A stretch of DNA of 64,000 nucleotides from Pseudomonadota bacterium (lineage in GTDB: Bacteria > Myxococcota_A > Polyangia > Polyangiales > Polyangiaceae), in assembly GCA_023431345.1 (NCBI GenBank), contig JAEYWK010000214.1, positions 19,481-83,480 on the forward strand, given 5' to 3'. The notes beneath the pieces are model-generated. The model ran no database searches, was not told the origin of the DNA, and saw nothing but the letters and a program-made list of their open reading frames with translations. The position numbers were made by a program, and so were the translations under genes. Positions 15,895 through 24,581 of this stretch are shown here, one piece after another; position 1 is the stretch's first letter, and the number at the start of each line of letters is the position of its first letter.

Positions 15895-16911
15895 TTACTG
15901 GACCGACTTCTTCATGTCGGTGAGCTCGGCCTTGAACGACTCGACGTTGCCCTTGTCGATGACCGTTACGCCTGTATCGATCACGTTGCCAGCCGGAATC
16001 GCCTTCTTGGTCTCGGCGTTCTTGGTGGCGAGGTCGTGCATCCACTTGGCCGACAAGTAGCCGAACTGGAAGGGCTTCTGCACGACGGTCGCCTCGATGG
16101 TGCCGCTCTTGATGGCGTCGAGGGTGGCGTCGTCTTCATCGAACACGGCCGCCTTGATCTTGCCCTGCTTGCCGAGGCCTTCGATGGCGGCGGCGATGGC
16201 GGGGCCGTTGTAGTTCCACAGGCCGACCACCATGCTCAGGTCTTTGTGGGCGTTGATGATGTCTTCGACGTTCGAACGAGCCTTGGCGCGGTCGGTGTTG
16301 TCCTCGCGCTTGTCGACGATCTCGATCTTCTTGTCTTTGATGGCGGCCTCGATGCCGGCCAAGCGCTGCGCCGCGTTATCGGCGGCGAGCGAGCCGACGA
16401 ACACCGCGATCTTTCCGCCGTCGGGCAGGAGCTTGGCGATGCGCTCGCCCAAGGCCTTGCCCGCTTCGAAGTTGTTGGTGCCAATGTAGAGCAGGCGCTT
16501 GGACTTCTCGGCGTCCGAGTCGAAGGTGATGAGGTTGGTCTTCTCGGCGACCTCGTTCAGCACGCGCAGCTGATCTTTCGGGGCGATCACGCTGACGGCG
16601 ATCGCGTCGTAGCCCTGGCTCGCGAGGTTCTGCAGGATCTGGTTTTGATCTTCAGGCGTGCCGTTCGGCGGCATCTTCATGTCGACCTGCACCTTGGCTT
16701 CCTTCTCGTACTTGCGCAGGCCGGCCTCGGCGATCTTCCAGAACTGGCTCGGGTTGTTGGTCACGAACGCGAGCTTCACGACCTTGGACCCCGTGGCCGC
16801 ACCCGATGAAGACGCCGCCGCGCCGCCCTTGCTGCTGTTGTTGCAGCCCAGCAGCAGCAGCATCGGCAGTGCTGCCAGAACGAGACCCAGTTTCCGCTTT
16901 GCTTTGTTCAT
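15895..16911 (-). CDS. sugar ABC transporter substrate-binding lipoprotein (RbsB-like)
   Basis: 338 residues. The signal ends in lipobox LLGC (Cys near residue 23), followed by an Asn/Ser/Gly/Ala-rich linker and a type-1 periplasmic sugar-binding fold (VVKLAFVTNNPSQFWKIAEAG at the start, DEDDATLDAIKSGTIEATVVQKP late). It delivers a pentose- or hexose-like sugar to the permease. GAGGA is about 10 nt before the ATG. First gene of the importer operon; no sugar-specific regulator is adjacent. Confidence 0.92.
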   Translation of the reverse strand: MNKAKRKLGLVLAALPMLLLLGCNNSSKGGAAASSSGAATGSKVVKLAFVTNNPSQFWKIAEAGLRKYEKEAKVQVDMKMPPNGTPEDQNQILQNLASQGYDAIAVSVIAPKDQLRVLNEVAEKTNLITFDSDAEKSKRLLYIGTNNFEAGKALGERIAKLLPDGGKIAVFVGSLAADNAAQRLAGIEAAIKDKKIEIVDKREDNTDRAKARSNVEDIINAHKDLSMVVGLWNYNGPAIAAAIEGLGKQGKIKAAVFDEDDATLDAIKSGTIEATVVQKPFQFGYLSAKWMHDLATKNAETKKAIPAGNVIDTGVTVIDKGNVESFKAELTDMKKSVQ

Positions 16912-17292
16912 GTCGCCACAATCCTCGGGTTTTTCGCTTGCGCCTTCGATTCAGCTCTGGGCCCGACGCACAAGCGAGTCTGGCCGGCGAGCTTAGAACA
17001 GGTCAGATCGTCAATGCTCTGATTCGAGCGCGCTCTGCCGCGGAGTCCAGTGGTCGACGTCGTGCACTGCCACCCCGCAAAGTGGCTGGCGCGTGCTGAC
17101 GTTGATCGACTTTTTCGAAAATTGCGGCATTTCGGGCGCGCGGAGCGTGCGTGTTTATGGTTGGACTCCGCCGGCTCCAACCATCTTTCGAGCGTGCGTT
17201 CGTGATGAACAGTTGTGGCGCCTCTGTAGAGCATCGCTCGCGCCGAGGCAACGACGCGACATCGGGCGGCATCGCGCGACCTCGATCGCCCC
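16912..17292. other. intergenic region upstream of the sugar importer operon
   Basis: 381 bp without a supported gene. It must hold the promoter of the importer operon. A TTGACG on the minus strand lies about 100 bp before the binding-protein ATG, but no convincing -10 follows at normal spacing. No clear operator palindrome was seen. Confidence 0.4.
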
Positions 17293-17850
17293 TCAGCGGG
17301 CGGGCGCTAGGGTGGGCGCTGGCGGCGCAGGCGTGGCGGGAGCGTCAGTTGGGGCCGCGCTGGGCGGCGGAGCGGGTGCGGGCGCCGGCGTGGGCGCCGG
17401 GCCGCAGTCACAGCTGCCGAAGCCCGTGCCATCGCTCAGGCAGATTTGCCCCCCCTGGCAGGCGCCCGGGCCCACGCAGGCGCGTGTTTCGCCGAGCGTG
17501 CACACGCGGGAGGCGCTCGGGGCCGGCGCGGGGGTCAACGACGAGGCTACCGGCGCCGCACCGCTGAGCGACAGCAGCGGGTCGCTCCCGTCCGTCGTGC
17601 ACTTCAGATGAAGCCGACTGGTGTGGTACGCGCGCTCGAACGGTGGCGCATCGCGTAACCGCGTCTCGCTCACTCCTTCGAGGATACGGAAGCGCTGGTT
17701 ACTGCAAAGCTCCTTGGCTCGGCGAACGCAGTCGTCCATCTCGAGCTCGCACGTCACCTTCACCGAGCCGTCTTCTAGCTTTTGTTGCGTGAATTCGGCG
17801 CCCCCACACGCCACGAGACCTGTCAAAGCGAGAAGCCAGTATCGGGGCAT
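17293..17850 (-). CDS. cysteine-rich lipoprotein with Pro/Ala tail
   Basis: 185 residues from ATG 17850; the frame is open to 17886, but the signal peptide then fits better (MPRYWLLALTGLVACGG, lipobox LVAC). The mature protein has a conserved-looking N-terminal part with CELEMDDCVRRAKELC. It then has a Ser/Pro linker and a small module with six cysteines (CTLGETRACVGPGACQGG and on to CDCG) seen in many myxobacterial surface proteins. It ends in a Pro/Ala tail. It is probably outer-membrane anchored and disulfide-stabilised. Function unknown. Confidence 0.75.
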   Translation of the reverse strand: MPRYWLLALTGLVACGGAEFTQQKLEDGSVKVTCELEMDDCVRRAKELCSNQRFRILEGVSETRLRDAPPFERAYHTSRLHLKCTTDGSDPLLSLSGAAPVASSLTPAPAPSASRVCTLGETRACVGPGACQGGQICLSDGTGFGSCDCGPAPTPAPAPAPPPSAAPTDAPATPAPPAPTLAPAR

Positions 17851-17960
17851 GCGCCCACGTATGCCAGACCCGGAGGCGGCCTGCACGCGCAGAAGTCAGA
17901 CCCAATCTTGGAAGGCGCGTCGCGCCGGGCCTCATTGAACCTCGAGCGACGCGCGCCATA

Positions 17961-19487
17961 ATGAAGATCACGAAACCCAGCTGCCATGCGCGGCTCCGCG
18001 GCCTGCGCAGGGCGGCGGTGATCGGCATCGGCGCCGTCGGGCTCGCCGGCAGCGTCGGCTGCTCGGGCCAGACGAGCGCGCCCGACCAGCCCGCCGAGGT
18101 CTCGGCGGAAGACGTGTGGCTCTCGCGCATCGGCACGGGCGCCGAGCAGCTGGCTCGGGTCTGTAGGCGTGGCTCGACGGATCGCGTCGCCACGGCGCTC
18201 TGCGATCCCAAAGCCGGGCCCATCGAAGGGCTGCAAGACCTATACCGGGCGCTGCGCCTCGACCAGCCCGCGCAGCGAGTGCTGGCGGCAACCACGCACT
18301 CCCTCGGGCTGTCCGCGCGCATCGTGTCGGCTGCCAACCCGCGCGTTCTGGTCTTCGCCAATAACTCGTCCGCGAACGGAGACCAGTTCGAGTACGAAGA
18401 GATAGTCGCGACGGCGTTTACCCGCGGCGAACAGCTGGTCGAGCTCTCGGCCCTCGATCCCGCTACCTACGAGTACAACTTTTACCTGCTGCGGTATGCG
18501 CAGCGCTGCAACGACACGCGCTGCGCCCCCGAAGACTTATTGACGGAGCAAACCGAGCACGGCTGGCGTAGCTGGTCGCTCTACTCCGATGAAGATCTCC
18601 GGGATACGCCGCTCGACTGCGTCTCCTGTCACCTGCCCTTCGGGGCCGGAACTCGCAAAATGCTGTTGATGCGCCAGGTGGTCGACCCGTGGATGCATTG
18701 GGGCGATTTTCGCGGGGGCGACGAGCGCCTCTGCCCTGAGCGGCCGCCTGAAGGAACCACGCCCCGAGTCATCGCCACGGCGGACGGGCTCGACCTCATG
18801 CGAGAGCTAGAAGGGGCAACGGGTACGTTCGCGGGCGTTCCGGTCGCCGAGGTGCATGCGGCGGCCAGCGGCGCGAACATGTCCGACTTCCTCGTGGACG
18901 CCGAGAACCTGATCCGCGTCAGCCCGGTTCCTCCGTACCCGTACGAACAGCTGAGCTTTCCCACGCGCGAGGTGCTGTGCGAGCGCTTCCACGACGGGAC
19001 GAGCCCCACGTGGGACCAGGGGCGCGCTGAATCCGTGGCTCGCGGGCTGCACCAGCCGTACTACGCTCCCGACGTGCTCGGCCCCGAAAGTCGGGCTCAG
19101 CTTGCGGCGGGACGCGGGGCTTTTCTCCGTGGCCAGAGCGGCAGCGCGTTCGACGTGGCAGCCTCGCTGATCGCGCCCGAGGCGGCGTCGGCGGTCGGCT
19201 TCGTGCCTCGCGCGGACGACGCGGCCCCCGACATTCTGCGTGGGATGTGCGTGCGCTGCCACGCCCAGGGCACGGACCCGAGCTTGCGGCGAGCGGCTTT
19301 CGACGCCGAAGCGCTCGACTCCATCGCCCCCGCCACCTTCCGAGCCGTCCGCGAGCGGCTCAGCCTGCCCAAGACCGCGCCCGGGGTGATGCCGCCGCGG
19401 CGGGTGGGGGAGCTGCCCGATTGGGCTATCAGCCGCGTCCTCGACTACCTTCGGGAGCGCTGCGCGGTGGCAGGGGCGTGCGAGTGA
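17961..19487 (+). CDS. dihaem c-type cytochrome-like lipoprotein
   Basis: 508 residues. The signal has a lipobox-like GSVGC (Cys near residue 34). Two canonical haem c sites are present: CVSCH at residues 220-224 and CVRCH at 430-434. No well-known domain is otherwise recognised; the C-terminal part (PPRRVGELPDWAISRVLDYL) resembles the end of a cytochrome-c-like domain. Likely exported and haem-loaded, possibly a surface or periplasmic electron carrier. It stands alone, divergent from the cysteine-rich lipoprotein gene with 110 bp between starts. Confidence 0.8.
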   Translation: MKITKPSCHARLRGLRRAAVIGIGAVGLAGSVGCSGQTSAPDQPAEVSAEDVWLSRIGTGAEQLARVCRRGSTDRVATALCDPKAGPIEGLQDLYRALRLDQPAQRVLAATTHSLGLSARIVSAANPRVLVFANNSSANGDQFEYEEIVATAFTRGEQLVELSALDPATYEYNFYLLRYAQRCNDTRCAPEDLLTEQTEHGWRSWSLYSDEDLRDTPLDCVSCHLPFGAGTRKMLLMRQVVDPWMHWGDFRGGDERLCPERPPEGTTPRVIATADGLDLMRELEGATGTFAGVPVAEVHAAASGANMSDFLVDAENLIRVSPVPPYPYEQLSFPTREVLCERFHDGTSPTWDQGRAESVARGLHQPYYAPDVLGPESRAQLAAGRGAFLRGQSGSAFDVAASLIAPEAASAVGFVPRADDAAPDILRGMCVRCHAQGTDPSLRRAAFDAEALDSIAPATFRAVRERLSLPKTAPGVMPPRRVGELPDWAISRVLDYLRERCAVAGACE

Positions 19488-19780
19488 GTGCCAGCCGGTC
19501 AGACCGGTCGGGTGGCCGCTGGCGCGAATCGAGCCAGCTGAAATGCGTCTAGAATAGCAATTTGCTCTGCTACTGTGATGGAAGGCGAGGCGGGCTCGCT
19601 CCGGTGAGTCGCCCTTATTTTCTTGGCCGGGTCGCGCTCGATACTGGCACTCACCGTTGAAAGAGTTCGCGTTGCTTCGAGAAAATATAAGCGGACTCTG
19701 CTTGCGGCCCTTTCTTCTAAGGCGACGGCCTGGGACGCATCGACACTCGTCAACCACCCCCTGGGTCCACGGAGAAACAA
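19488..19780. other. intergenic region before the Gly-rich lipoprotein
   Basis: 293 bp with no gene. The segment 19640-19700 is less GC-rich and has a TATAAG that could be a -10, but no good -35 at 16-18 bp. Confidence 0.35.
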
Positions 19781-20884
19781 ATGAAGCGTGCGCTGTCCCT
19801 ATTGCTGATCGCCCTGCCCGTCATCCCGTTTGCCGGCTGCTCCTCAGAAGACGTTGGCACTGAGTATCCGGTGGGCGGCACCGGCCCGAGCGCGGGCGTA
19901 CCGAGCACGGGCGGCGGGACCGCCGGCTCGGATACGGGCGGCATGCCTGCCACGGCCGGCACCTCGACTACCGACGCGGGCACGGGCGCCGGCGGCGCCT
20001 CGGGCGGCACCGCTGGTATGGCGGGTAGCACCAGCACGACGGGCGGCGTGTCGGGTGGCACCGGCGGAACGTCGGGCGGTACTGGCGGCGTGTCGGGCGG
20101 CACTGGCGGCGTGTCGGGCGGCAGCGGCGGCGCGGGCGGCGGTGGCGGCAGTGGCGGCGCCGGGGAACCTCCGGTGAGCCTCGGCAAGCTCGACGGCATG
20201 CTCGTCCAAACGCCGTGCAAAGACTCGACCACCGATGACTGCGATAGCGCGGGCTGGATCTACGAGGGCAAAACCTACGCGTGCAGCGGCGGCAACCTAG
20301 ACACCGACGCTGCCGCGACGAGGACGATCCTCGACTTCCCCGTGACGGGTGGCGTGCCTGGCAAGGTGTACCTCGCGACCATGCGCTTCTACGGCATCAT
20401 GGAGCCGAAGATCTACGGCGACGGCATTCAGCGTGAGGCGACGACGCGACCCGGTCTCGGCAACCCCTCCAATCCTCCCGGCTTCGCTTGGGGCAAGACG
20501 CCGAATCCGAGCGTCAAGCAGTCGGACTACAACACGTACGAGCTGCACGTCATCGACGACAAGGGCGTGCTCCTCAAGAAGTACTTCCTCAACGCGGACA
20601 CGCAAGAGGGACACTGGACGTTCGCGGTCGACTTCGAGCGACAGATCGAGGTCGTCGCTGGCGGCAAAGTTCACGTTCGAAGCTTCGACGCCAACTGCCG
20701 CATGATCAAAAACTGCGGCAGCACGGGTGCAGGCCAGCCGTGCAGCGGAAAGGCTCAGTCAGTCGCGGGCGTCTCCGCCGCGATGCCCGCCATCACCGTC
20801 TCGCAGCCGGGCCTTGGAAAGCCTAACGATCAGGCTGGTCAGTGGTTCGCGATCGACGTGAAGTCCATCGTGCCCAAGCCCTGA
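19781..20884 (+). CDS. Gly/Ser/Thr-rich lipoprotein of unknown function
   Basis: 367 residues. The signal peptide ends in FAGC (Cys near residue 20). Residues about 28-130 are a linker of GG, SGG, TGG, VSGG units, i.e. tandem short repeats at DNA level (about 20020-20160). The remaining 240 residues form a globular domain with several cysteines (CDSAGWIYEGKTYAC, CRMIKNCGSTGAGQPC) and no recognised fold. The flexible linker suggests display from the outer membrane. It is monocistronic by appearance, with a hairpin after the stop at 20932-20968. Confidence 0.8.
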   Translation: MKRALSLLLIALPVIPFAGCSSEDVGTEYPVGGTGPSAGVPSTGGGTAGSDTGGMPATAGTSTTDAGTGAGGASGGTAGMAGSTSTTGGVSGGTGGTSGGTGGVSGGTGGVSGGSGGAGGGGGSGGAGEPPVSLGKLDGMLVQTPCKDSTTDDCDSAGWIYEGKTYACSGGNLDTDAAATRTILDFPVTGGVPGKVYLATMRFYGIMEPKIYGDGIQREATTRPGLGNPSNPPGFAWGKTPNPSVKQSDYNTYELHVIDDKGVLLKKYFLNADTQEGHWTFAVDFERQIEVVAGGKVHVRSFDANCRMIKNCGSTGAGQPCSGKAQSVAGVSAAMPAITVSQPGLGKPNDQAGQWFAIDVKSIVPKP

Positions 20885-20931
20885 TACTCGAGCACTCGAC
20901 TCGCCTCGAACAGGCTTTCTTCGAACAAATC

Positions 20932-20968
20932 TCGCGCGCATCGTAAAAGGGATTTACGGTGCGCGCGA
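20932..20968 (+). terminator. 16-bp hairpin between lipoprotein and porin genes
   Basis: TCGCGCGCATCGTAAA (20932-20947) pairs with TTTACGGTGCGCGCGA (20953-20968): 15 of 16 pairs, the other G-U-compatible, 5-nt loop. It lies 48 bp after the lipoprotein stop. There is no T-run, so a terminator role is only probable; a leader element of the porin gene is an alternative. Confidence 0.5.
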
Positions 20969-21069
20969 CAGATTGTATTGCAATGCGTGCAAGCTCAGCG
21001 CCCCGCGCGAGCGATCTGACAGTGGGTTACGCCCGGGTATCCAGGGCTCCATCTCCGACAGGTGACAAC

Positions 21070-22554
21070 GTGAATTTTCGACGTGTGCCGCAACCAAATC
21101 GGGCTCTCGCTGCGCTTGCACTGGCAGGCTCTTTTCTCTTGCCTCGGGCGGCCGCGGCAGAGGTAACGTTGGTGGAGAAAGACGGCTGGCAGGTGTTCAT
21201 CACCGGGCGCGTGCAAGCCTTCATCAACTACAACAAGGGTGATGGTTACCCGGAACCGGTCATCAAAGACGGCAACGGCAACAGCGTCGAGCTGCGCGGC
21301 GGCGGCCAGCCCCCGTCGGAGGCCTATCACGAGTATCCCAACCCGCGCACGGCGGCGCCCGGCGCGCCCCCCATCGTCCCTACCGACGCAGAGTTGACCG
21401 GCTCGATCGAAGAGCTCCGCGTGCGAACCGGCTTCGTCGGTAACGTGCTCGGCTTCGGCATCAAGAAGAAGATCAACGACGACACGGAGGTGAAAGCCTA
21501 CACGGCCGTCACCACGTACATCGACTCGACGACGCGCCGGAAGTACCTCGAAGTTCGCCCCGACTGGCGTGAGAGCTTCCTCGAGATCACGGCCCCCTGG
21601 GGCAGCCTGACGGCGGGGCGCTTCTTGACGCTGTTTTCGCGCGGCGCGACCGAGATCACTTACCTCTACGGCTTCAGCTACGGTCTCGGTTGGCCTGGCG
21701 GCGTCAGCAGCATCAGCGGCAGCGGCCCTGGCGCGGGTCACGTCGGCTTCGGCGTGCTCGGTAACGGCTTCGGCGGCGGCATCGCCTACGCCACGCCGTC
21801 GCTGGGCGGCGCGAAGATCAACGTCGGTGTGTACGACGCGAACTCGCTCGTCGGCTCCGGCAAGTGGGAGCGCGTCAAATGGCCGCGCGCCGAGACCGAA
21901 ATCACCTTCGACAAAGATTTCGGCGACTCCGGGCTGATCAAGCTGTTCGTCAACGGCGCCTGGCAAAAGGTCTACAACAAAGAGAACCAGAAAGACGGCA
22001 CGATCATCGGCGCCGGCTACGGTGGCCGCGTCGAGTTCGGCCCCGTTCATCTCGGTCTCGCGGGTCACTACGGTAAAGGCGTCGGTATGGACTTCGCGCT
22101 GCAGCCCAGCGTCGCGATCTGGGATCCGCGCCCCCAGGCTACGGACCTCAAGCTGCGCACCTTCACGGGCTACTACGCGCAAGCGATGATTTCGGCGTTG
22201 CCCGCGCTGGACATCTCGGCCGGCTTCGGCGTGACCAGCGTCGCCCAGCTCGACGACGACAAGATTGATCTCGAAGACCACGACGGAGATCCGACCACGC
22301 CGACCGCGACCGATAACGGGGCCGACCCGGTGGCGAGGCCGACGCCGATTGACTCCGTCGGGTACGTCACGATCAAGCAACAGATGGGTCTCTCCGCTGG
22401 CGCTACGATCCACGTGACGGAGAACATTCACGTCGCGCTCGAGTACTTCCGAGCGATGTTTCAGTGGTATCGCCCGACGCCCGCCGTCGCCGGGAAGACG
22501 AACCCGAAGCAGGACATCAACGTCGTGAACGCCGGCATCACGTACGCCTGGTAA
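21070..22554 (+). CDS. outer-membrane porin-like beta-barrel protein
   Basis: 494 residues from GTG 21070. That start gives a clean signal peptide (basic, hydrophobic, then PRAAAAEVT). An AGGTGA precedes it; the frame is open to 20959 but without a signal sequence. After the signal the protein is a run of amphipathic strands, with VFITGRVQAFINYNKGDGY at the front as in porins and an aromatic end ITYAW, typical for barrels recognised by BAM. It is a probable trimeric diffusion porin of the outer membrane. Substrate unknown. Confidence 0.85.
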   Translation: MNFRRVPQPNRALAALALAGSFLLPRAAAAEVTLVEKDGWQVFITGRVQAFINYNKGDGYPEPVIKDGNGNSVELRGGGQPPSEAYHEYPNPRTAAPGAPPIVPTDAELTGSIEELRVRTGFVGNVLGFGIKKKINDDTEVKAYTAVTTYIDSTTRRKYLEVRPDWRESFLEITAPWGSLTAGRFLTLFSRGATEITYLYGFSYGLGWPGGVSSISGSGPGAGHVGFGVLGNGFGGGIAYATPSLGGAKINVGVYDANSLVGSGKWERVKWPRAETEITFDKDFGDSGLIKLFVNGAWQKVYNKENQKDGTIIGAGYGGRVEFGPVHLGLAGHYGKGVGMDFALQPSVAIWDPRPQATDLKLRTFTGYYAQAMISALPALDISAGFGVTSVAQLDDDKIDLEDHDGDPTTPTATDNGADPVARPTPIDSVGYVTIKQQMGLSAGATIHVTENIHVALEYFRAMFQWYRPTPAVAGKTNPKQDINVVNAGITYAW

Positions 22555-22663
22555 ATCGCCCTACAGGGCATCGACGCTCGACGCTCGGCGCGCCGGTCAT
22601 GGTCGCCGAGCGTCTCATTTTTGTGGCGTTGACAGCGGCGCCAAGCGTGACAATCCCATCAGG

Positions 22664-23302
22664 GTGCGGCGCCGGCTCCAACTCATCCGTGAGCACCAAG
22701 CGGCGCTGCGGGCGTGTCGCAGCTGCCAGGGCATGCACCAGCCCGTCGTGGTTGGTCCGCCCGTGCTATCGCGGATTTTGCTGGTCGGTCAGGCTCCGGG
22801 CGACAAGGAGCCAGCCATCGGTCGGCCCTTCGCGTGGACGGCGGGCAAGCAGCTCTTCAAGTGGTTTGCCACGCTGGGCGTCGACGAAGCGGCTTTTCGC
22901 GAGCGCGTGTACATGGCTGCGACCTGCCGCTGCTTCCCCGGCAAGAACCCGAAGGGGGGCGACCGCGTGCCTTCGCCGGTCGAGGTGGCGAGCTGCCGCC
23001 CCTGGTTGCAGCGCGAAATCGAGCTGCTCCAGCCCGAGCTCTTGATTCCGATCGGTCGCTTGGCGATTGAGCAATTCCTGCCTGCGCGCCCGCTCGTGGA
23101 ACAGATTGGCAAGACATTCGAGGTGACGCAGGCTGGCGCGCGCATCGACGTGATCCCGCTGCCGCATCCGTCGGGCGCGTCCACTTGGCCGCGCATGGAG
23201 CCTGGCCGTTCGCTCACGACTCGAGCGCTGGCGCTCCTCGGTCGGCACCGTGCATGGCGCGCGACCTTCGAAACGGGCGATCGAAGTGTGAAGACAGGCT
23301 AG
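22664..23302 (+). CDS. uracil-DNA glycosylase family 4/5-like protein
   Basis: 212 residues. Motif A appears as VGQAPGDKE, followed by GRPFAWTAGKQLFKWF; motif B as PLPHPSG; and there are four cysteines positioned for an iron-sulphur cluster (CRSC near residues 18-21, then Cys in CRCFPGK and VASC). This fits Fe-S uracil-DNA glycosylases, which remove uracil from DNA. Family 4/5 normally has GEAPG; here Glu is replaced by Gln (GQAPG). The start GTG 22664 is uncertain. It stands alone between the porin and the epimerase. Confidence 0.8.
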   Translation: MRRRLQLIREHQAALRACRSCQGMHQPVVVGPPVLSRILLVGQAPGDKEPAIGRPFAWTAGKQLFKWFATLGVDEAAFRERVYMAATCRCFPGKNPKGGDRVPSPVEVASCRPWLQREIELLQPELLIPIGRLAIEQFLPARPLVEQIGKTFEVTQAGARIDVIPLPHPSGASTWPRMEPGRSLTTRALALLGRHRAWRATFETGDRSVKTG

Positions 23303-23324
23303 CTGAAGCGGCGGCTGTGCGCGC

Positions 23325-24314
23325 TCAGCCGGGGTACCAAATCACGCGCGGATCGTCGCTCGGTCGCTTGTACTCGTACGCCGCGTCGGTGATGCGCGCC
23401 AGATCGTACTCGGGGCGCCAGCCGAGCAAGAATTTGGCCTTCGTGTTGTCGAGCCAGGTCGAGCGGTAGGGAGTCTTGACTGGCACGCCCTCGAGGCCGC
23501 GCGTCTTCTTCAGGTAGGCGGCGAGCTCGGCGTAGTCGACCGGTTCGTCCATGCAAATATTGAAGGTTTGTTGGCGCGCTTTGGGGTGGTCGAGCGCGGT
23601 CATGATGGCGCTGACCAGATCTTCGGAGTGAACGAAGTTGCGCTTCACGGCCACGCCATCCGGGTCGAGCATGACGGGCACGGCGCCGGATTTGACGTAG
23701 GCGTCCGCCTGCTCTTTCGTGACCAGATCACCCCAGCGCGGACCGCCGAACACGTCATCGCCGAACGACAGCTGGAACTTGAAGTCGTCCTTCTCCATGA
23801 TCCACGGCGCGCGCAGGCAGCAGCCGTTCAGGTCGTACTGGATGTAGTACTGCTCGAGCATCACCTCTTCGAGCACCTTGGAGAGCGCGTAGCAGCCCGG
23901 GTAGGCGCTGTGCTTCTGCTGCTCGGTCACCGGGACGGGGTGGGGATAGAAGAAGTGGCCCATTCCCGCGTCGCCGCCGATGAGCAGGAATTGCTGGAAG
24001 GTGGCGCTGGTGCGGGCGGCTTCGAGCAGCCAGAACATGCCTTTGACAGCCACGTCCATGATGCTCTCCGGCGTCTCCTTACTGGTCGCCAGGTGCAAAA
24101 GGTGCGTGACCCCCGACATGGCTTCGTCGACGACGCTGCGGTTCTCGATCGAGCCGCTGACGACCTCGAGGCGCGGGCCGACCGGCAGCTTCCGGTTGTG
24201 GCACAGCGCGCGGACCGTGAAATCCTCGAAGCGAGGATCGGCCAAGAATCGACGGATGAAGACCTGGCCGACTTTGCCGGCGGCGCCCGTGACCAGGATA
24301 CGTTTCAGTGCCAT
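23325..24314 (-). CDS. NAD-dependent epimerase/dehydratase family protein
   Basis: 329 residues, extended SDR. The cofactor motif is GAAGKVG near residue 10 and the catalytic Tyr-Lys pair is in YALSK. The middle part (RAPWIMEKDDF) and the C-terminal domain are typical of sugar-nucleotide or uronate-type epimerases/dehydrogenases. No sugar-nucleotide pathway is adjacent, so the substrate is unknown. It is divergent from the DUF1592 gene with 267 bp between, an AT-richer patch at 24380-24400 being the likely promoter area. Confidence 0.88.
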   Translation of the reverse strand: MALKRILVTGAAGKVGQVFIRRFLADPRFEDFTVRALCHNRKLPVGPRLEVVSGSIENRSVVDEAMSGVTHLLHLATSKETPESIMDVAVKGMFWLLEAARTSATFQQFLLIGGDAGMGHFFYPHPVPVTEQQKHSAYPGCYALSKVLEEVMLEQYYIQYDLNGCCLRAPWIMEKDDFKFQLSFGDDVFGGPRWGDLVTKEQADAYVKSGAVPVMLDPDGVAVKRNFVHSEDLVSAIMTALDHPKARQQTFNICMDEPVDYAELAAYLKKTRGLEGVPVKTPYRSTWLDNTKAKFLLGWRPEYDLARITDAAYEYKRPSDDPRVIWYPG

Positions 24315-24581
24315 GCGCGTTGTTAGTGGCTCTTACCACCTCGTGCCTGCCGGAAAGGTGCGCTGACGGCGCACCAAGCAGTAAATATTCGCCTACTTTC
24401 CAACCAGCGGTCACGGCTCAGGGCGCTCGGCGTCCGGCGGGGTCGTGGGCGGCCGGACCGGTCGCGCCGAGAAAGTCACTCCCGGGATAAAATGGGGGCT
24501 CCAGCGTTCGGTGTCGTGCGCCCCCGCACTCCTGTCTCCTTTTTTGAGTAACTTCGCAGCTGGCGTGCCTCCTCAAATGAC

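Noticed and set aside
14383..16809. 808-residue plus-strand frame
   Set aside because: Antisense to the sugar ABC ATPase and binding protein, which are certain.
20020..20165. Short regular repeats that could suggest a CRISPR array
   Set aside because: They are codon-level Gly/Ser/Thr repeats inside a lipoprotein gene with no spacers.
20995..22431. 478-residue minus-strand frame
   Set aside because: Shadow of the porin gene; Arg/Asp/Val-rich without domain.
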